Source: Argopecten irradians
Taxonomy: Eukaryota > Mollusca > Bivalvia > Pectinida > Pectinidae
Assembly: GCF_041381155.1 (NCBI RefSeq)
Contig: NC_091142.1
Location: forward strand, 31,919,528-31,983,527
Direction of reading: 5' to 3'
DNA length: 64,000 bases
Every line of letters begins with the position of its first letter. The first letter of the stretch is position 1. Below the pieces are notes generated by a model. That model was not told the origin of the DNA. It was given only the letters and a program-made list of their open reading frames with translations, and searched no databases. Both the position numbers and the translations under genes were made by a program. Below are positions 48,259-61,400 of the stretch, piece by piece.

Positions 48259-48390
48259 GTTTGTTTGTTTGTTTAATTAACGTCCTATTAACAGCTATGG
48301 TCATTGTAAGGACGGCCCTCCCATGTATGCGGTGTTTCGCGTGTATGTTGTGCGAGGTGCGTGTTTTGGAGGCTGCGGTATATTCATGTT
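48259..48390 (-). mobile_element. R1 tail fragment within the 69 bp array
   Basis: It splits a unit between ATAACTG and GAACCTTACAGG, which are continuous in neighbouring units. Confidence 0.8.
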
Positions 48391-48637
48391 GAACCTTACA
48401 GGACACGGTTTTAACTTACTTGATTAGTAGGATTTAAAGTCCCTGTTCCGGTTATAACTGAACCTTACAGACACGGTTGTAACTTACTTGATTAGTAGGA
48501 TTTAAGGTCCGTGTTCCGGTTATAACTGAACCTTACAGGACACGGTTGTAACTTACTTGATTAGTAGGGTTTAAGGTCCTTGTTCCGGTTATAACAGAAC
48601 CTTACAGGACACGGTTGTAACTTACTTGATTAGTAGG

Positions 48638-49161
48638 TTTTTTTTGTTTGTTTGATTAATTAACGTCCAATTAACAGTTATGGTCATGTAAGGACGGCCT
48701 CCCATGTATGCGGTGTGTTGCGTGTATGTTGTGCGAGGTGCGTGTTTTGGGAGACTGCGGTGTATTCATGTTGTGTCTTCTTGTATAGTGGAACTGTTGC
48801 CCTTTTTATAGTGCTATATCACTGAAGCATGCCGCCGAAGACACCAAACAACACACCCCACCCGGTCACATTATACTGACAACGGGCGAACCAGTCGTCC
48901 CACACCCTGTATCCTGAGCGTAAAGCAGGAGCAGAAACTACCACTTTTATAGACTTTGGTGTGTCTCGGCCAGGGGACAGAACCCAAAGCCTTCCTCACA
49001 GGGGCGAACGCTCAACTCAAGGTCAAAAGTGAGGCGGTGCCAAGGGAGGCATTAGGAAAGATTGAAGTCAGTTAGAAAGAAGAGTAAAGATAAGATCCTA
49101 AATTTAGTCGCCTTTTACGATCATGCAATAGGGGCAGCAGGTACAATTCTAACGCCCTACC
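48638..49161 (-). mobile_element. R1 element, near full length, within the 69 bp array
   Basis: GATTAGTAGG flanks it at 48628-48637 and 49162-49171. It ends at AACGCCCTACC, just short of the full head. Confidence 0.85.
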
Positions 49162-49360
49162 GATTAGTAGGGTTTAACGTCCTTGTTCCGGTTATAACTG
49201 AACCTTACAGGACACGTTGTAACTTACATACTTGATTACTAGGGTTTAAGGTCCCCGTTCCGGTTAAAAGCTAGCTATAGCCTAGGACACGTTGTAATTT
49301 ACTTGATTGATGGGGCTTAAAATCCTCTATACAATGATTAACTGTGTCGGTAGACCGTTC

Positions 49361-49751
49361 ATTTGTTTGTTTGATTAATTAACGTTCTATTAACAGCTAT
49401 GGTCATGTAAGGACGGCCTCCCATGTATGCGGTGTGTTGTGTGTATGTTGTGCGAGGTGCGTGTTTTGGGAGACTGCGGTATATTCATGTTGTGTCTTCT
49501 TGTATAGTGGAACTGTTGCCCTTTTTATAGTGCTATATCACTGAAGCATGCCGCCGAAGACACCAAGCAACACACCCCACCCGGTCACATTCTACTGACA
49601 ACGGGCGAACCAGTCGTCCCACTCCCTGTATGCTGAGCGCTAAGCAGGAGCAGAAACTACCACTTTTATAGACTTTGGTGTGTCTCGGCCAGGGGACAGA
49701 ACCCAGAGCCTTCCTCACAGGGGCGAACGCTCAACTCAAGGCCAAAAGTGA
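49361..49751 (-). mobile_element. R1 element, head missing
   Basis: It runs from the (TTTG)n tail to GGCCAAAAGTGAG, then changes abruptly to TTTTTTCAACATAATAAAGC. The left flank, GTAGACCGTTCA, is also the flank of the R1 copy at 62726, so the two insertions share one origin. Confidence 0.8.
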
Positions 49752-49928
49752 GTTTTTTCAACATAATAAAGCCACAAATTTTGGCATCATAGTAGTTGTG
49801 AATTCTACATCAAATTTAACTCTTTCTACAAATATATTATTGCATTCAGCACCAGTCCAGACAACAAAGTCACATCATGGTAGACCAATTATGTCCATTT
49901 CACCTTGAACTTGTGCATACTACTCATG

Positions 49929-50106
49929 GTTTGTTTGTTTGTTTGATTAATTAACGTCCTATTAACAGCTATGGTCATGTAAGGACGGCCTCCCATGGAT
50001 GCAGTGTGTTGCGTGTATGTTGTGCGAGGTGCGTGTTTTGGGAGACTGCAGTATGTTCGTGTTGTCCTCTTGCCCCTATTGCATGATATCATAAAAGGCG
50101 ACTAAA
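49929..50106 (-). mobile_element. R1 element with a large internal deletion
   Basis: The tail-side ~140 bases pass directly to CTTGCCCCTATTGCATGATA and AAAAGGCGACTAAA, sequence from the head end. Confidence 0.75.
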
Positions 50107-50465
50107 GGACTAAATGTGGTATCCCCCGATATCTGCCCCGCTATACTGACATTCTTGAATTTGTAAATTTTATATTTCTTATATTTGAAATTGAAATAAA
50201 GATACATTAGTGGTTTGAAAATAACAATGGTTTAAATAATATTGCTCTAAATATAAAATATAGGGTGGTTTTTGAGACGCATAACCGGTATTTTCGAGAA
50301 AATAGCCGAATTTCGTGTGTGTAACATGGAAATTAAATATGAGCGCAGTTTTGCTCCACAAAGATATTTAAGATTTAAGTTCATATTCAAAAATCAAATA
50401 TACAGATGAAATTTCATTTTGGAGCACGACTGCGCTCATATCTAAAAATTAAAAAAACTAATAAA

Positions 50466-52338
50466 AACAAGAGGCCCAGAGGGCCTGTATCGCTCACCTG
50501 GTTTTTTGTTAGTAATTATCACAAGACTCTGACAATTAGAAAAATAAGCAAAATTGACTCCCAAAGTTTAATTTTGAATCACAACCATACAATGATGCTA
50601 TTGATACCATACAAATATGCTATCCAATACATAGGTTCAGAGACAAAGTAATTTATATGAAAATAGTAGCCTAATTGACCTTTTGACCTCGCATCTATTG
50701 CCGTCTAAGGCCCCGGGGGTCAGCCCTATCATTTGTACAATTTCAAATCCCAACCCTATAAGGATGCTACCATTGCACTATAAGTGCTCTTCCATTCTTA
50801 GTTGCAGAGAAGAAGTCGTTTATATGGAAATAGCTAAATTGACCCCTTTTGACCCCACCCTTCAGGCCCCGGGGGGGTCAGCCCCATCATTTGCAAAATT
50901 TTGAATCCAAACCCTATAAGGATGTAACCATTGCATTATGAGCGTAATCCCATGTTAAGTTGCAGAGAAAAAGTCATATATATATGGAAATTGACCACTT
51001 TTGACCCCGCCCCTCAGGCCCCCGGGGGGTCAGCCCTATCATTTGCACAATTTTGAATCCCCACACTATAAGGATACTACCATTGTATTATGGGTGCTAT
51101 ACCGTGCTTAGTTTCAGAGAAGAAGTCGTTTAATGGAAATAGCCAAATTGGCCACTTTCGACCCGCCCCTCAGGCCCCCTGGGGGTCAGCCCCATCATTT
51201 GCACAATTTTGAATCCCCACCCTATAAAGATGCCACCATTGCATTATGGGTGCTATACCATGCTTAGTTTCAGAGAAGAAGTCGTTTATATGGAAATAGC
51301 CAAATTGGCCCCTTTTGACCCCGCCCCTCAGGCCCCCCGGGGGTCAGCCCCATCATTTGTACAATTTTGAATCCCCAACCTATAAAGATACTACCATTGC
51401 ATTATGAGTGCTATCTCATGCTTAGTTTCAGAGAAGAAGTCGTTTATATGGAAATAGCCAAATTGACCCCATTTGACCCCGCCCCTCAGGCCCCCGGGGG
51501 GTCAGCCCCATCATTTGTACAATTTTGAATCCCCACCCTATAAGGATGCTACCATTGCATTATGGGTGCTATCCCATGCTTGGTTTCAGAGAAGAAGTTG
51601 TTTATATGGAAATAGCCAAATTGACCCCTTTTGACCCCGCCCCTCAGGCCCCCGGGGGGTCAGCCCCATCATTTGTACAATTTTTAATCCCCACCCTATA
51701 ACGATACTACCATTGCATTATGAGTGCTATCTCATGCTTAGTTTCAGAGAAGAAGTCGTTTATATGGAAATAGCCAAATTGACCCCATTTGACCCCGCCC
51801 CTCAGGCCCCCGGGGGGTCAGCCCCATCATTTGTACAATTTTGAATCCCCACCCTATAAGGATGCCACCATTGCATTATGGATGCTATCCCATGCTTGGT
51901 TTCAGAGAAGAAGTCGTTTATATGGAAATAGCCAAATTGACCCCTTTTGGCCCCGCCCCTCAGGCCCCTGGGGGGTCAGCCCCATCATTTGTACAATTTT
52001 GAATCCCCACCCTATAAGGATGCTACCATTGCATTATGGGTGCTATCCCATGCTTGGTTTCAGAGAAGAAGTCGTTTATATGGAAATAGCCAAATTGACC
52101 CCTTTTGGCCCCGCCCCTCAGGCCCTGGGGGGTCAGCCCCATCATTTGTACAATTTTCAGTTAGTAGCCCATAAGGATGCTACCAGTCAAATTTTGTTGA
52201 AATCCGACCAGCGGTTATGGAGAAGAAGTCGATTGTTGACGGACGGACGGACGGACGACGACGACGACGGACGACGGACGGACGCCGGACGCCACGGTAT
52301 GGCAATAAGCTCACTTGGTCCTTCGGACCAGGTGAGCT
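50466..52338 (+). mobile_element. pearl-like tandem-core element (copy H)
   Basis: The 5' end is AACAAGAGGCCCAGAGGGCC then TGTATCGCTCACCTGG. About ten core units of ~158 bp each have TGACCCCGCCCCTCAGGCCC, TCAGCCCCATCATTTG and AGAGAAGAAGTCGTTTATAT. A GACGGACGGACGGACG stretch follows near 52238, and the element ends with the hairpin AGCTCACTTGGTCC/TTCGGACCAGGTGAGCT. Long open frames across it simply follow the array. Confidence 0.75.
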
Positions 52339-52442
52339 AAAAAGTTCGATCTTCACTCAAAAAGTAAGATGAAGGGAATGACTAAGTTCTAGTTGTCGAC
52401 GGTGGCCAGTTTATCTCGGAATTTTGCATGTCCTGTTTGCCC

Positions 52443-52468
52443 ATCTATCTATCAATCTATCTATCTAA
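52443..52468 (+). repeat. (TCTA)n microsatellite
   Basis: ATCTATCTATCAATCTATCT continues for a few more units. Confidence 0.8.
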
Positions 52469-52677
52469 GTATTTCAATTTTTTATTTAATATATGAGAGA
52501 AAACAAAGTATTATAGAAAAAATAATAAGAACAAAGTATACTAAGTACTGTAGTACAGTATATTAAAAAAAAAATTCCCGACTTCGCGACCTCGATATTT
52601 CCGTAAACTAGCTTGCGACCTCGGAAACGTAAACAAAGCGCAGCAGCTCGTCTCGGCTTTTTAACCAGTTGTATCTA

Positions 52678-52731
52678 TGGTAAAGAAGATGGATTTTAAA
52701 CCGGCTGTCTACCCAGAATATTTCATAATTG
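52678..52731 (+). CDS. possible short first coding exon
   Basis: ATG at 52678 opens MVKKMDFKPAVYPEYFIIG, and the frame meets ATTG/GTAGGT, a good splice donor. The 100 bases before it are GC-richer with CTCGTCTCGG, as at a promoter. No family is recognised and no second exon was confirmed; the Harbinger relic at 55.7 kb is on the same strand. Confidence 0.35.
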
Positions 52732-53064
52732 GTAGGTTTACTATTCATAAGCTCATGTTTACCCGTCCAAAATATAGAATGCAACATTTCAATATCGACG
52801 TCAGGTGAGTTTTGACAGCTACCCCAGATCGAGCCTCCGAGACTTGGGCAGACGACAGTGTTACCTGGCTAGGAGTAAAACACTATATTTTAGCACTGTC
52901 ACAACAAAATGTAACATATTACATCAACAATACTACAAATACTGCTCACATCTCCTGTTACACTTAATCGCCATCACATTAGTTATTAATTTAAATGCGA
53001 TGATTTGATTTGGAATATTTTCGTCGCAAATCGTCTTGGCGGGTGTTACGTTAGGCTACGTACA

Positions 53065-53255
53065 GTAGCCCGAAATACTCTGGTCCTGACACATGTTCTC
53101 CAACAATGTTAGAGGTGAAGCAAACACGAGACAATTTTGATCATTATGCCGTGTCGATATTGCCCATCAAAAGGTTCTCAATATCCGACGTCTTTCATAA
53201 GTATTTAAGAGTCCAATGTTATTGGATTAGCCCTGACACCAGACATCTAGGCTAC
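53065..53255. mobile_element. MITE-like element, ~190 bp
   Basis: It begins GTAGCCCGAAATACTCTGG and ends CTAGGCTAC, with CCTGACAC near each end; the inverse of the end reads GTAGCCTAGATGTCTGGTG. The start matches the short insertion at 1504. No coding capacity. Confidence 0.5.
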
Positions 53256-53359
53256 CTGTACATGTCATAATGAGACACACGGATACAAGAGGTCACAACA
53301 AAAAAAAACTCTACAAAAAAAAAACCTTTGAGTAGGAGAATTAACTGGAAAACGTTTTT

Positions 53360-53868
53360 TATGGTGGCATATTCCTGCACACCACTTAATATTTAGCGAG
53401 ATATTTATCTCGTCCCAAAATTATTATGATTCGATAAGTATGAATTAAATTAACTTATTGTCATGATAATTAAATTAAGTTGACTTATCGCAATAATTAT
53501 GTCGACTTGTCATGGACTTTGATAATTAAGACAACTTTTCTTGATGTTGTTAGTAAGCAAGGCGACATTATTTCAATAAATGTTTTGGTATATAACTGGT
53601 TCAGATTTAGTTAGCAAGATAACTAACATAATTAGTCAACTTATTATAGTTTTTGGCAAGATAAATTATAATGGTAAGTCGCCTTAATTATCATGACAAG
53701 TCGATATGATTATCACTATAGTCGACATGATTATCACGATAAGTCACTTAATCATCACCGCAAGTCAACTTAATTATCATGATAAGTCGAGTTATCATGA
53801 TAATTTTGGTGATATACAATGTAATTATCTTGCTAAAGATTAAGTGGTGGCAAGAATATGCCATCATA
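53360..53868. mobile_element. palindrome-rich MITE, 509 bp
   Basis: The ends are inverted copies: TATGGTGGCATATTCCTG then CACCACTTAATATTTAGC on the left, against TATGATGGCATATTCTTG then CCACCACTTAATCTTTAGC on the inverted right. The inside is built from repeated TTATCATGATAA and AAGTCGACTTA-like palindromes. No open frame is present. Confidence 0.75.
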
Positions 53869-54654
53869 GTTTGTAGAACATGTTTTGATCAATTTTATAA
53901 TTAGACCTGGTATAATGATAACAGGTTACAAAATACAGATAAACATATTGTTTTTGTTAAAAAAAAACTTTACTTATTTAAATCCAAACCTCACATGTAC
54001 ATATGCATCTCTATGTACATGTAATTAATAATCAATATGTATTCTACATGTATAAACACAGACACACCTACAGTTGTTAGGCACCATTTTGTCTATTTTA
54101 AATGCAGATATTTTTAATTCAGTTACAGATACATAACATAATGCATCTCTGTTAATTCAATAATAGAGATTTCTGTATTTAAATAAAGTGTACAAGAACA
54201 GGGAAAACACACAATTCCTGTTGTCGGTGTCTTGACCAGGAATCGAACTACTAAAAGGTCTCTGGTGTGAAAATCTACGGCTCAATACTGACTTGAGCCA
54301 AAATAGCATGTTCTGTTAGTTAAATGCCATAGACCGTATTAACATGTACTAAAACCATCACTGACCAGTCCTCATTTTACAAAAGATTGATTACCATGTA
54401 ATATGACTTTTTACTCCTGTTTATAAATCCATCTAAAAACAGGGATATCCCAACTTGATTGTAACATTTTTTTGAAGATCGGAAGGATTTAAACTTTGAA
54501 AAAAAAAATATCTCTTGGGTTGATAAACATGGTACATCCCTAGGAGGGATTGATTATTTTTCTTCCATAGTTTTTTCCCTTACATTTACATGTAAGTAAA
54601 AACAGTCAAAAGAGCATTTTATCATATCATCATTAATAGTGTAAAGCCAATTTG

Positions 54655-54745
54655 TTATATTAATTATGCATTTACTTTATTTTGAATATTAATTATGCAT
54701 ACACTTTATTTTGAATATTACTTTATGCATACACTTTATTTTGAA
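54655..54745 (+). repeat. three ~35 bp tandem units
   Basis: ACTTTATTTTGAATA repeats three times, each with ATTATGCAT or TTTATGCAT before it. Confidence 0.8.
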
Positions 54746-55029
54746 TAATTGGGTGTGGTACTAAATTACAAAATTTTTTCTTGCTTTTACCAGTTTAAAA
54801 CCAATTAAGATACATTGAATATGGCATTTTGATATATCTTGGCCATTAGTTGAGTCTAGCCACAACAATGAGTGTGGTATACATTATATATATATTTTTT
54901 TTAATTTTTTGATGTCATTCACTGTAATAATGGACATACAAGTCTTTAGTCTATGAAAAAAATAACCTCAAACTTCAAACAAATAGAAAATGATCATGGG
55001 TGTTACATGGCTATAGGGCCATTTTTATG

Positions 55030-55075
55030 TAAGGATATGCCAGGTTTGTTGGTGGAGGAAAGCTACCGACCAGAT
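55030..55075 (-). mobile_element. tRNA-SINE tail fragment
   Basis: GCCAGGTTTGTTGGTGGAGG and AAAGC match the inverse of the ACCAACAAACCTGGC segment of the SINE at 17353. Confidence 0.5.
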
Positions 55076-55679
55076 GGCAAGTAAAGCGTATCCTCTGTCC
55101 ATTAGTTTTTTTCCGTATTTTATGATATAACTTTTAAAAAACTGCACGAATAAACTATAATTCATTTTCTTTCTTTTTTTCAATAGAAATTCTAATCACG
55201 GCCAGCATGGGATAGCTTGAGACATTGACGATAACAAGATTATTGCAGTGAAGTTGCCATACATGTAAGTTGAAAACCTAAAGTACATGTAAATATATTT
55301 TACTTGGGGGTAAAGGTTGCTACTATATCATTGAGTATTTTCCCCTTCTCATTCTCAGCCCCAATTTGTTGTCAAATTATTAAGCTAATTGACAGTAATT
55401 GCTGTATTAATTCTCTCTGTACAAGTTTAAAAGCAACAAAAGATAGATTTTATGACTTAGGGGTGACATATGCTGTATCACACATTCAATAGTGTGCAGT
55501 TTTAAATTTCACAAATACTTTAAAGTGTTGCCAATGATTGATAACCATATTGATGAAATTTTAATCTGGTTACTCTACATTGCATGTATTAAATACTGAC
55601 CTATTTATTTCACTTAACACATTGCACCAGAAGAAGTAAATAATATAAAGTTTTTTAAAATATTCTTTTCAGACTGCAA

Positions 55680-58440
55680 AAATGCCAAAACACTTCTGTT
55701 TGTTGTCCAGTGTTTAAAGAGGTGTAGATCTGATCCCTCATCCCGTCGTCCCGGTGCCCCCTTACCTCAAGGAAAAAAAACTGAAAAGAAGCTTCATCGA
55801 CCATTGACTGAAGGAGATGTTCTTGTGCTCAGCTTGTAGAAGGAGAAATGGCTCGATCAGATCCACTGGTAGTTGCAGAGGAAATAACAGTCAACATATG
55901 TCAAATTCTGAAGAGACAGATGATCCAGAGTTCTGCCATAATTTAGAGAAAACATCTAAGGCCCTAAAATCTCCAAAGTCTGTAGAACTGAAAAATCTGT
56001 TCAACTCCAAGGAACCATAAAAAAACTGTGTACTCTATGTAAAAAAAAAACCATCAGGACACCGAAATCACCTTACTGTTGTGCCATCTTTCTGCTATTA
56101 CACAGGCTTTTGTTCATGTTGGTATTTTCATTAACAGTGATAGCAGATGTTGTAAGTTCCATCTTGTAAATGGATACTTTACTCAGGAAAGTGTATTGTT
56201 ACTTAATTCTACCAAAAATCCTCTGAGACTCTTTCAAGAACTGAGATTGGATATATGTTGGACAATGTGAGAACATTAATGAAAACTATGTCTCATCTAA
56301 ATTTTGATGTGCCTTACTGCACTGCAAGATTCTGACTATCAGAATCTCACAGGTCTCTCAAGAGATCAGTTTCCATGAGCTGACTTCTTACATACCCCCT
56401 CATTACGAAATAACAACAACATGTTCAATCAAAACATGTGTTGCTGTTTTCCTCACTAAACTCAGAACTGGACTCCCAAACTCTTTATTATCTTCAATAT
56501 TTTGTCTTTCTGAGACTCAGGTTCAGCGCATAATTCCATCTGTAAAAGAGGAGTTAATGGATACGTTTGTTCCAAAGCATCTAGGATTTCAACACATAGT
56601 CCCATCAGGAATTTTGTGATAAACACACAACACCTGTTGCAAGGACCCTTTTCACAAAGGCTGAAGATGAAGCAGTTCTTTTGTTAGATGGCACATATAT
56701 ATTTATCACAGAAGAGTGGTGACTATTACTTTCAACGACGCTCCTACATGTCTTCATAAAAACCGCCCTTTAGTGAAACCACTGATGGTTGTTTGGATCC
56801 GATGGCTATATACTTAGCGTACTTGGACCATATATGGCAGACTACAGTAATAATGATGCAGAGCATCATCAAGCACATGATGAACAACAATTCAGAAGAC
56901 ATGAAAGGTAAATAAAAACAATTAACTTTAAGCAATACATGTAAATGTTATGGTCCTATAACATATATTACATTAACAATATAATTATTATATAGTGTTG
57001 ACAGTAATGAATTGACATCATATGGAGATTGATGATAGGATGCAGAGTAAATGTAATATAATTATATACAAATATACTATAGTTCAGTATTCATTAATTG
57101 TCATCAGCCTGTAAATTGCAATAAATATTTGTAACTTGTTTGGATTAACATAAGTATGTAATTTAATTTACTGACCATATATTGACCATGTACATGCCAA
57201 TTATTGAACTTATAAATATAATCGGTACATAGAACCTATGATCTAACTTCACATATATACCGGTGAATAACGGAAAGAGCTTGTAATGTTCAGATATAGG
57301 TCATTCAAATCATGATTTTGATTATTTTTTTCGGAGTTGTCATATTGCATACTTCACCTCGATAAAAAATAGCATAATGGTTCCCAAAGTTACATACGAT
57401 CAAGTTTAAAACTGTTGAAAGAGATGCTAGATCACATTGACATTTTAAGTCAGTGGCATTCTTAGTTGCATCTTATTTTTGACAAATATGTAGTGTAAAA
57501 ATAATTATGAAATTGTATAAACATGGATAAATAGCAAAGAATGTTATATAGTGTATACATAATAATAAATAAAACTCATTTTATTTTTGATCTTTATTGC
57601 AGATTGGTTAAAGGAGGATGATGTCATGGGTGGTTGACAGAGGCTTTAGGGATGCCATGAAATTTCCTTCAGGAGAGCGGGCTAAGGGTGGAAATGCCTT
57701 CCTACCTTCAGAAAGGTGCACAAACAACATACACACAGAAGAGGCAAATCTGTCGCCGGTTGGTAACGAAGGTTAGGTGGGTGGTGGAGAGAGTGCTAAT
57801 GGTAGGATAAACCAGTGGAGACTCCTGGATAAAGTTGTCCCAAACACTACTTGTGCCCCAGATTGAGAGACTTCATAAGAATCATTTGTGCTATGTGTAA
57901 CAAGTTCCTGTCATACCTTTACAAGTAATGGAACCAGAGTCTGAAGAGTTGGCAATACAGATGTTAGAAAAGAGTCACCCTGCCTAATGCAGTTAAGGAA
58001 CTTGTGGAGGAACATAATTCTTCTAAAGACGAGAACGCCCATACCAAAAAGTAAATTCTGCTGACGAGATTCTATCAGATTTTCCCTCGCATTAGCATGG
58101 AAGATCTTAGAAGCATCACCATGGGGTGTGTACCAAATAAAACAATGTATATCCTATTCAAAGGAACATGTGGAAGATGAGGCATATATGACTTGATGAT
58201 ATGTAACGGATATACCAAATCTGCTTCAGGTCAAGATACAGTCGCGTCATTCCAAGAACTCTCAACACACTCTATGGATCAAGTACTCTTTAGAGGACAC
58301 ATCTACACATTGTTCAGTATCTGGATGGTATAGTGCACTTGCAAAGTTGGAGCGAGGGGTTGTTTGGCTGCTGTGCACATGTTGCAAGTGTGTTATGGTA
58401 TATTGGGTATCAAAAGGCATCAGGCAGGGGAGTTTTAGCA
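55680..58440 (+). pseudogene. PIF/Harbinger-type DDE transposase relic with SWIM-like end
   Basis: Short readable pieces recur in several frames. LLLDGTYIFI (Asp codon at 56688), SNNDAEHH (Asp at 56855) and VRWVVERV (Glu at 57787) fit the three catalytic acids of the DDE_Tnp_4 family, with VVDRGFRDAM and DKVVPNT between or after them. A GT-AG intron (56908-57602) separates MK from DWLKEDD. Near 58334 CTCKVGARGC followed by AAVH resembles a SWIM zinc site. From memory, some invertebrate Harbinger-like proteins carry a C-terminal SWIM. Dozens of stops and shifts make it non-functional. The 5' part (55680-56300) is too worn to assign. Confidence 0.6.
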
Positions 58441-58499
58441 CAGGAAAAACAGTCCAATGCTAGTTCAGGCTGTGGATGATGCAGGGGAGGAACATTGAA

Positions 58500-61400
58500 G
58501 AATGAATTCTGGTACTAATTCCAGATACATAATATTCAATATTCATACTTTTGGCTGTTATATGTAATGTACACATTCTGTACATTTATAAATAATTATA
58601 TAAGTCTATCAGTATCATTCTGTTTTAGTTAAACCTATTTTTGATTGGTTAAGATGAACACTTTATTTGTCTGGTTCATCGAAAACTTATGTATATATGT
58701 TGACTTTATTTTCAACGCTAGTTAAAGGAAAATGGCTCTGGATGGGCGCTGATATACATGTACTCTCCTATCCAGCATTCCATGCTAAAAATATAAAACA
58801 TTATTAAGCAAAAGATAGACAACATCTTACAAAGTTTAACATTCTAAGTTTCAATTGAAAATGTATTACATGTATAATATTCAAATACATGAAGGCTTTT
58901 GTTGTAAATTGAATTTAAAGTGTGCACAAGTAATTTAAGTAGCTATGCAAAGTAATTTCACTATTTGGTATGCTTACAGTAATTGACTAATTAGTGGAAT
59001 CTAATTACAAAAATAGCAAAGAACAAATACATTTAATACATGTGTGCTTCAGTAATTTGTATCAAAAATTTTCATGGCGTTTGGTAGCTATAGTTCAAAG
59101 TTGTTTCTCTTTTTACAATACGTTTGTTATTATTGCATCTCCGTTTTAACTGAGATTTGTAAGCGGACATCTAGTGGTACCTCTTGAACTTTATTCATTC
59201 ATAAACTCCATTCATAAATTTCCCTAGTAGCGTTTAATACAACGCGTGTAGCGTTTGTTGTATTATTGCTATCCGGTTTACTGTAGATTTGTAGGACTTG
59301 CCCTGCAATGACATCTAGTGGTGACCTCTTGAACTATTTCATTCATAAACTCCATTCATAAATTCCCTATTCATTGAATAATAATCCTTTGGACCAATCA
59401 TCAGTAGTCATGGGAAGACTGCCTTCTGATTGGTAGAATACACAGAGTGTGTATAGAATACACAGAGTATTATATAATACACAGCACTATCTAGGTCAAC
59501 TCCCTGACTTTTGTGCCTGCTGGTGAACTCCTCTGTCCAACTTACATAATCTCTGTTAATGATAATTCAAATTGGACTTACTATCTAAGGCTTATAGGCC
59601 TGAGAGTTATAAAGTAAACTTATCAGATGTTCTTTCTGTGTACCTTAAATAATGTTTTTAAATAATTGTTAAAAACAGATCTTAGGTAAAGGCAAGATAA
59701 CTTATAAGGCTGCCCTCATGTGTGTATGGTGTTACCAAAATAAGTGTATGTGCAACATAAGAAACAAGAGTATAGGATAAAAACTCATTTTTAATGAAGA
59801 TTTTTGTTTTCTTTTGTTATTTTAAAATCTTTTATTTCATGTAGGAACTTTAATTAAGAAAAATGTCATACAAAACATATGTATTTTCTGTGATCAGTTG
59901 AATGTTCTTAAAATAATTGATATCAAAGTCTTTCTAATATGGTTTATATATTTTAATTTTGGAAATTCATTTGATTTCATTCTATTTTTCTGTTTCTGTT
60001 GTGTTGTATTTGCAGTACTTTGAGTACTTTGATTTATTTTTATCTTTCAATATACAAAAATACTGTTCATGATAGAAATAACAACTGTAAACGCAAAGCT
60101 TTCTGTAATTTTCAATTCAAAATCTTCATTTTACCATCAAATGGGATCTTTGGACTTGAGTTTAATATAGTTATACAACTGTTGCTATGGCATGTTGCTA
60201 AGGAAAACACAAATATAGTAAAAACATGAAAATCAGAAAACATATTTACAAAATGGCTATGAAAGAACATGTAGTAGTCATATAATGCATGTCTGTTGCA
60301 TTCTTTGTATTTGAAATGGAAACAAAACTGTATATAATTCTGGTTGCTATATGCAAAAGTGTTATTTTTTTAGAATAGTGATAATTATTTATTGTATTCC
60401 ATATGTATGTTGATTATTTAACTAATAAGTAGCATTGCAAGTTGTTTGATTCATCCTGTTACTTTTTACTGAATGGCATGACAATGGGAAGGGATTAATT
60501 AAGGGATAAGTAGGGGTAGATGACGTAACGTGATTTACAGAACAGGATGCGAACCTCTGGCACACCGTGAAAAGTTGTAAGTTCGCAAGTCACTGGCGCG
60601 GCTGAAAATGCTCGTAAACTTGGCCTGCTGTACATCAGAGTCTGTCATCGTTCATTCAATGGCCTAATATGCATTTAAATGAATTTGATAAATGGCATTT
60701 TTCTTTTGTAAATAGTGAGTGGGTGGTATTCTAATCATATTCACATTTATATTAATTATTGTTTTATCTAATGTATAATTGTTTTAAAAAATGTTGTTGC
60801 TACAATGTATCATCTCTGGACTTTGACTGATATAAAATTCCAGGAATGTGAAGACTGCCTTGTTGTTTTTATTTCACATTTCTCTAAAATAACAAGATTG
60901 GAATCATTCTGACATTCTATATATTATAGAATAAACAAAAGTAAAAATTCCATTGATTTATTCATGTCTAAAATCTTTTTTGTGTGTGTTTTGAGAGGTT
61001 TGTTTGGTGTTGCTATGGAGAGAAATCAGCTGCTATGGCATTACTATGGGCTGTAATACATGTAGCACCATGTTGTAAGAAATAGGACATGCATTGATGA
61101 TTCCCTATATTATATACAATAAAATATACACAATTTCTTATTAAGTTTCCCTCTAAATATACCAATTGGAAAATCTTAAGTGATCAACCTGGCTATAATA
61201 ACATGAAAATGGTATACAGGTTTGCCAAGGCTGTTGCTAAGCAACGGTATGAAAGAACGCTTTGAAACTGTGTGTTTTATAAACCTCATATATTGGTTAA
61301 CATATGGTATAAAAATAAAGGGAATCTGTGTTGGGGCCAAAATCAGCCCTTATTGCACCTACTCCTTTGACTACTAGATTTATATACTGTAAACGTCAGC

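Larger units (their letters stand above)
48025..49330 (+). repeat. 69 bp tandem array, interrupted by R1 copies
   Basis: The unit contains CCTTGTTCCGGTTATAACTG, AACCTTACAGGACACGGTTG and TAACTTACTTGATTAGTAGG. Starts at 48033, 48102 and 48171 give period 69. About eight units run to 48637, and further decayed units lie at 49162-49330. R1 copies sit at 48259-48390 and 48638-49161. Confidence 0.85.

Noticed and set aside
51789..52340. 183-codon open frame
   Set aside because: It only follows the ~158 bp core units of a tandem array; the repeated peptide is a consequence of the DNA repeat.
60520..60650. Promoter with TGACGTAACGTG
   Set aside because: The base composition is suggestive but no first exon or conserved core promoter could be read nearby.
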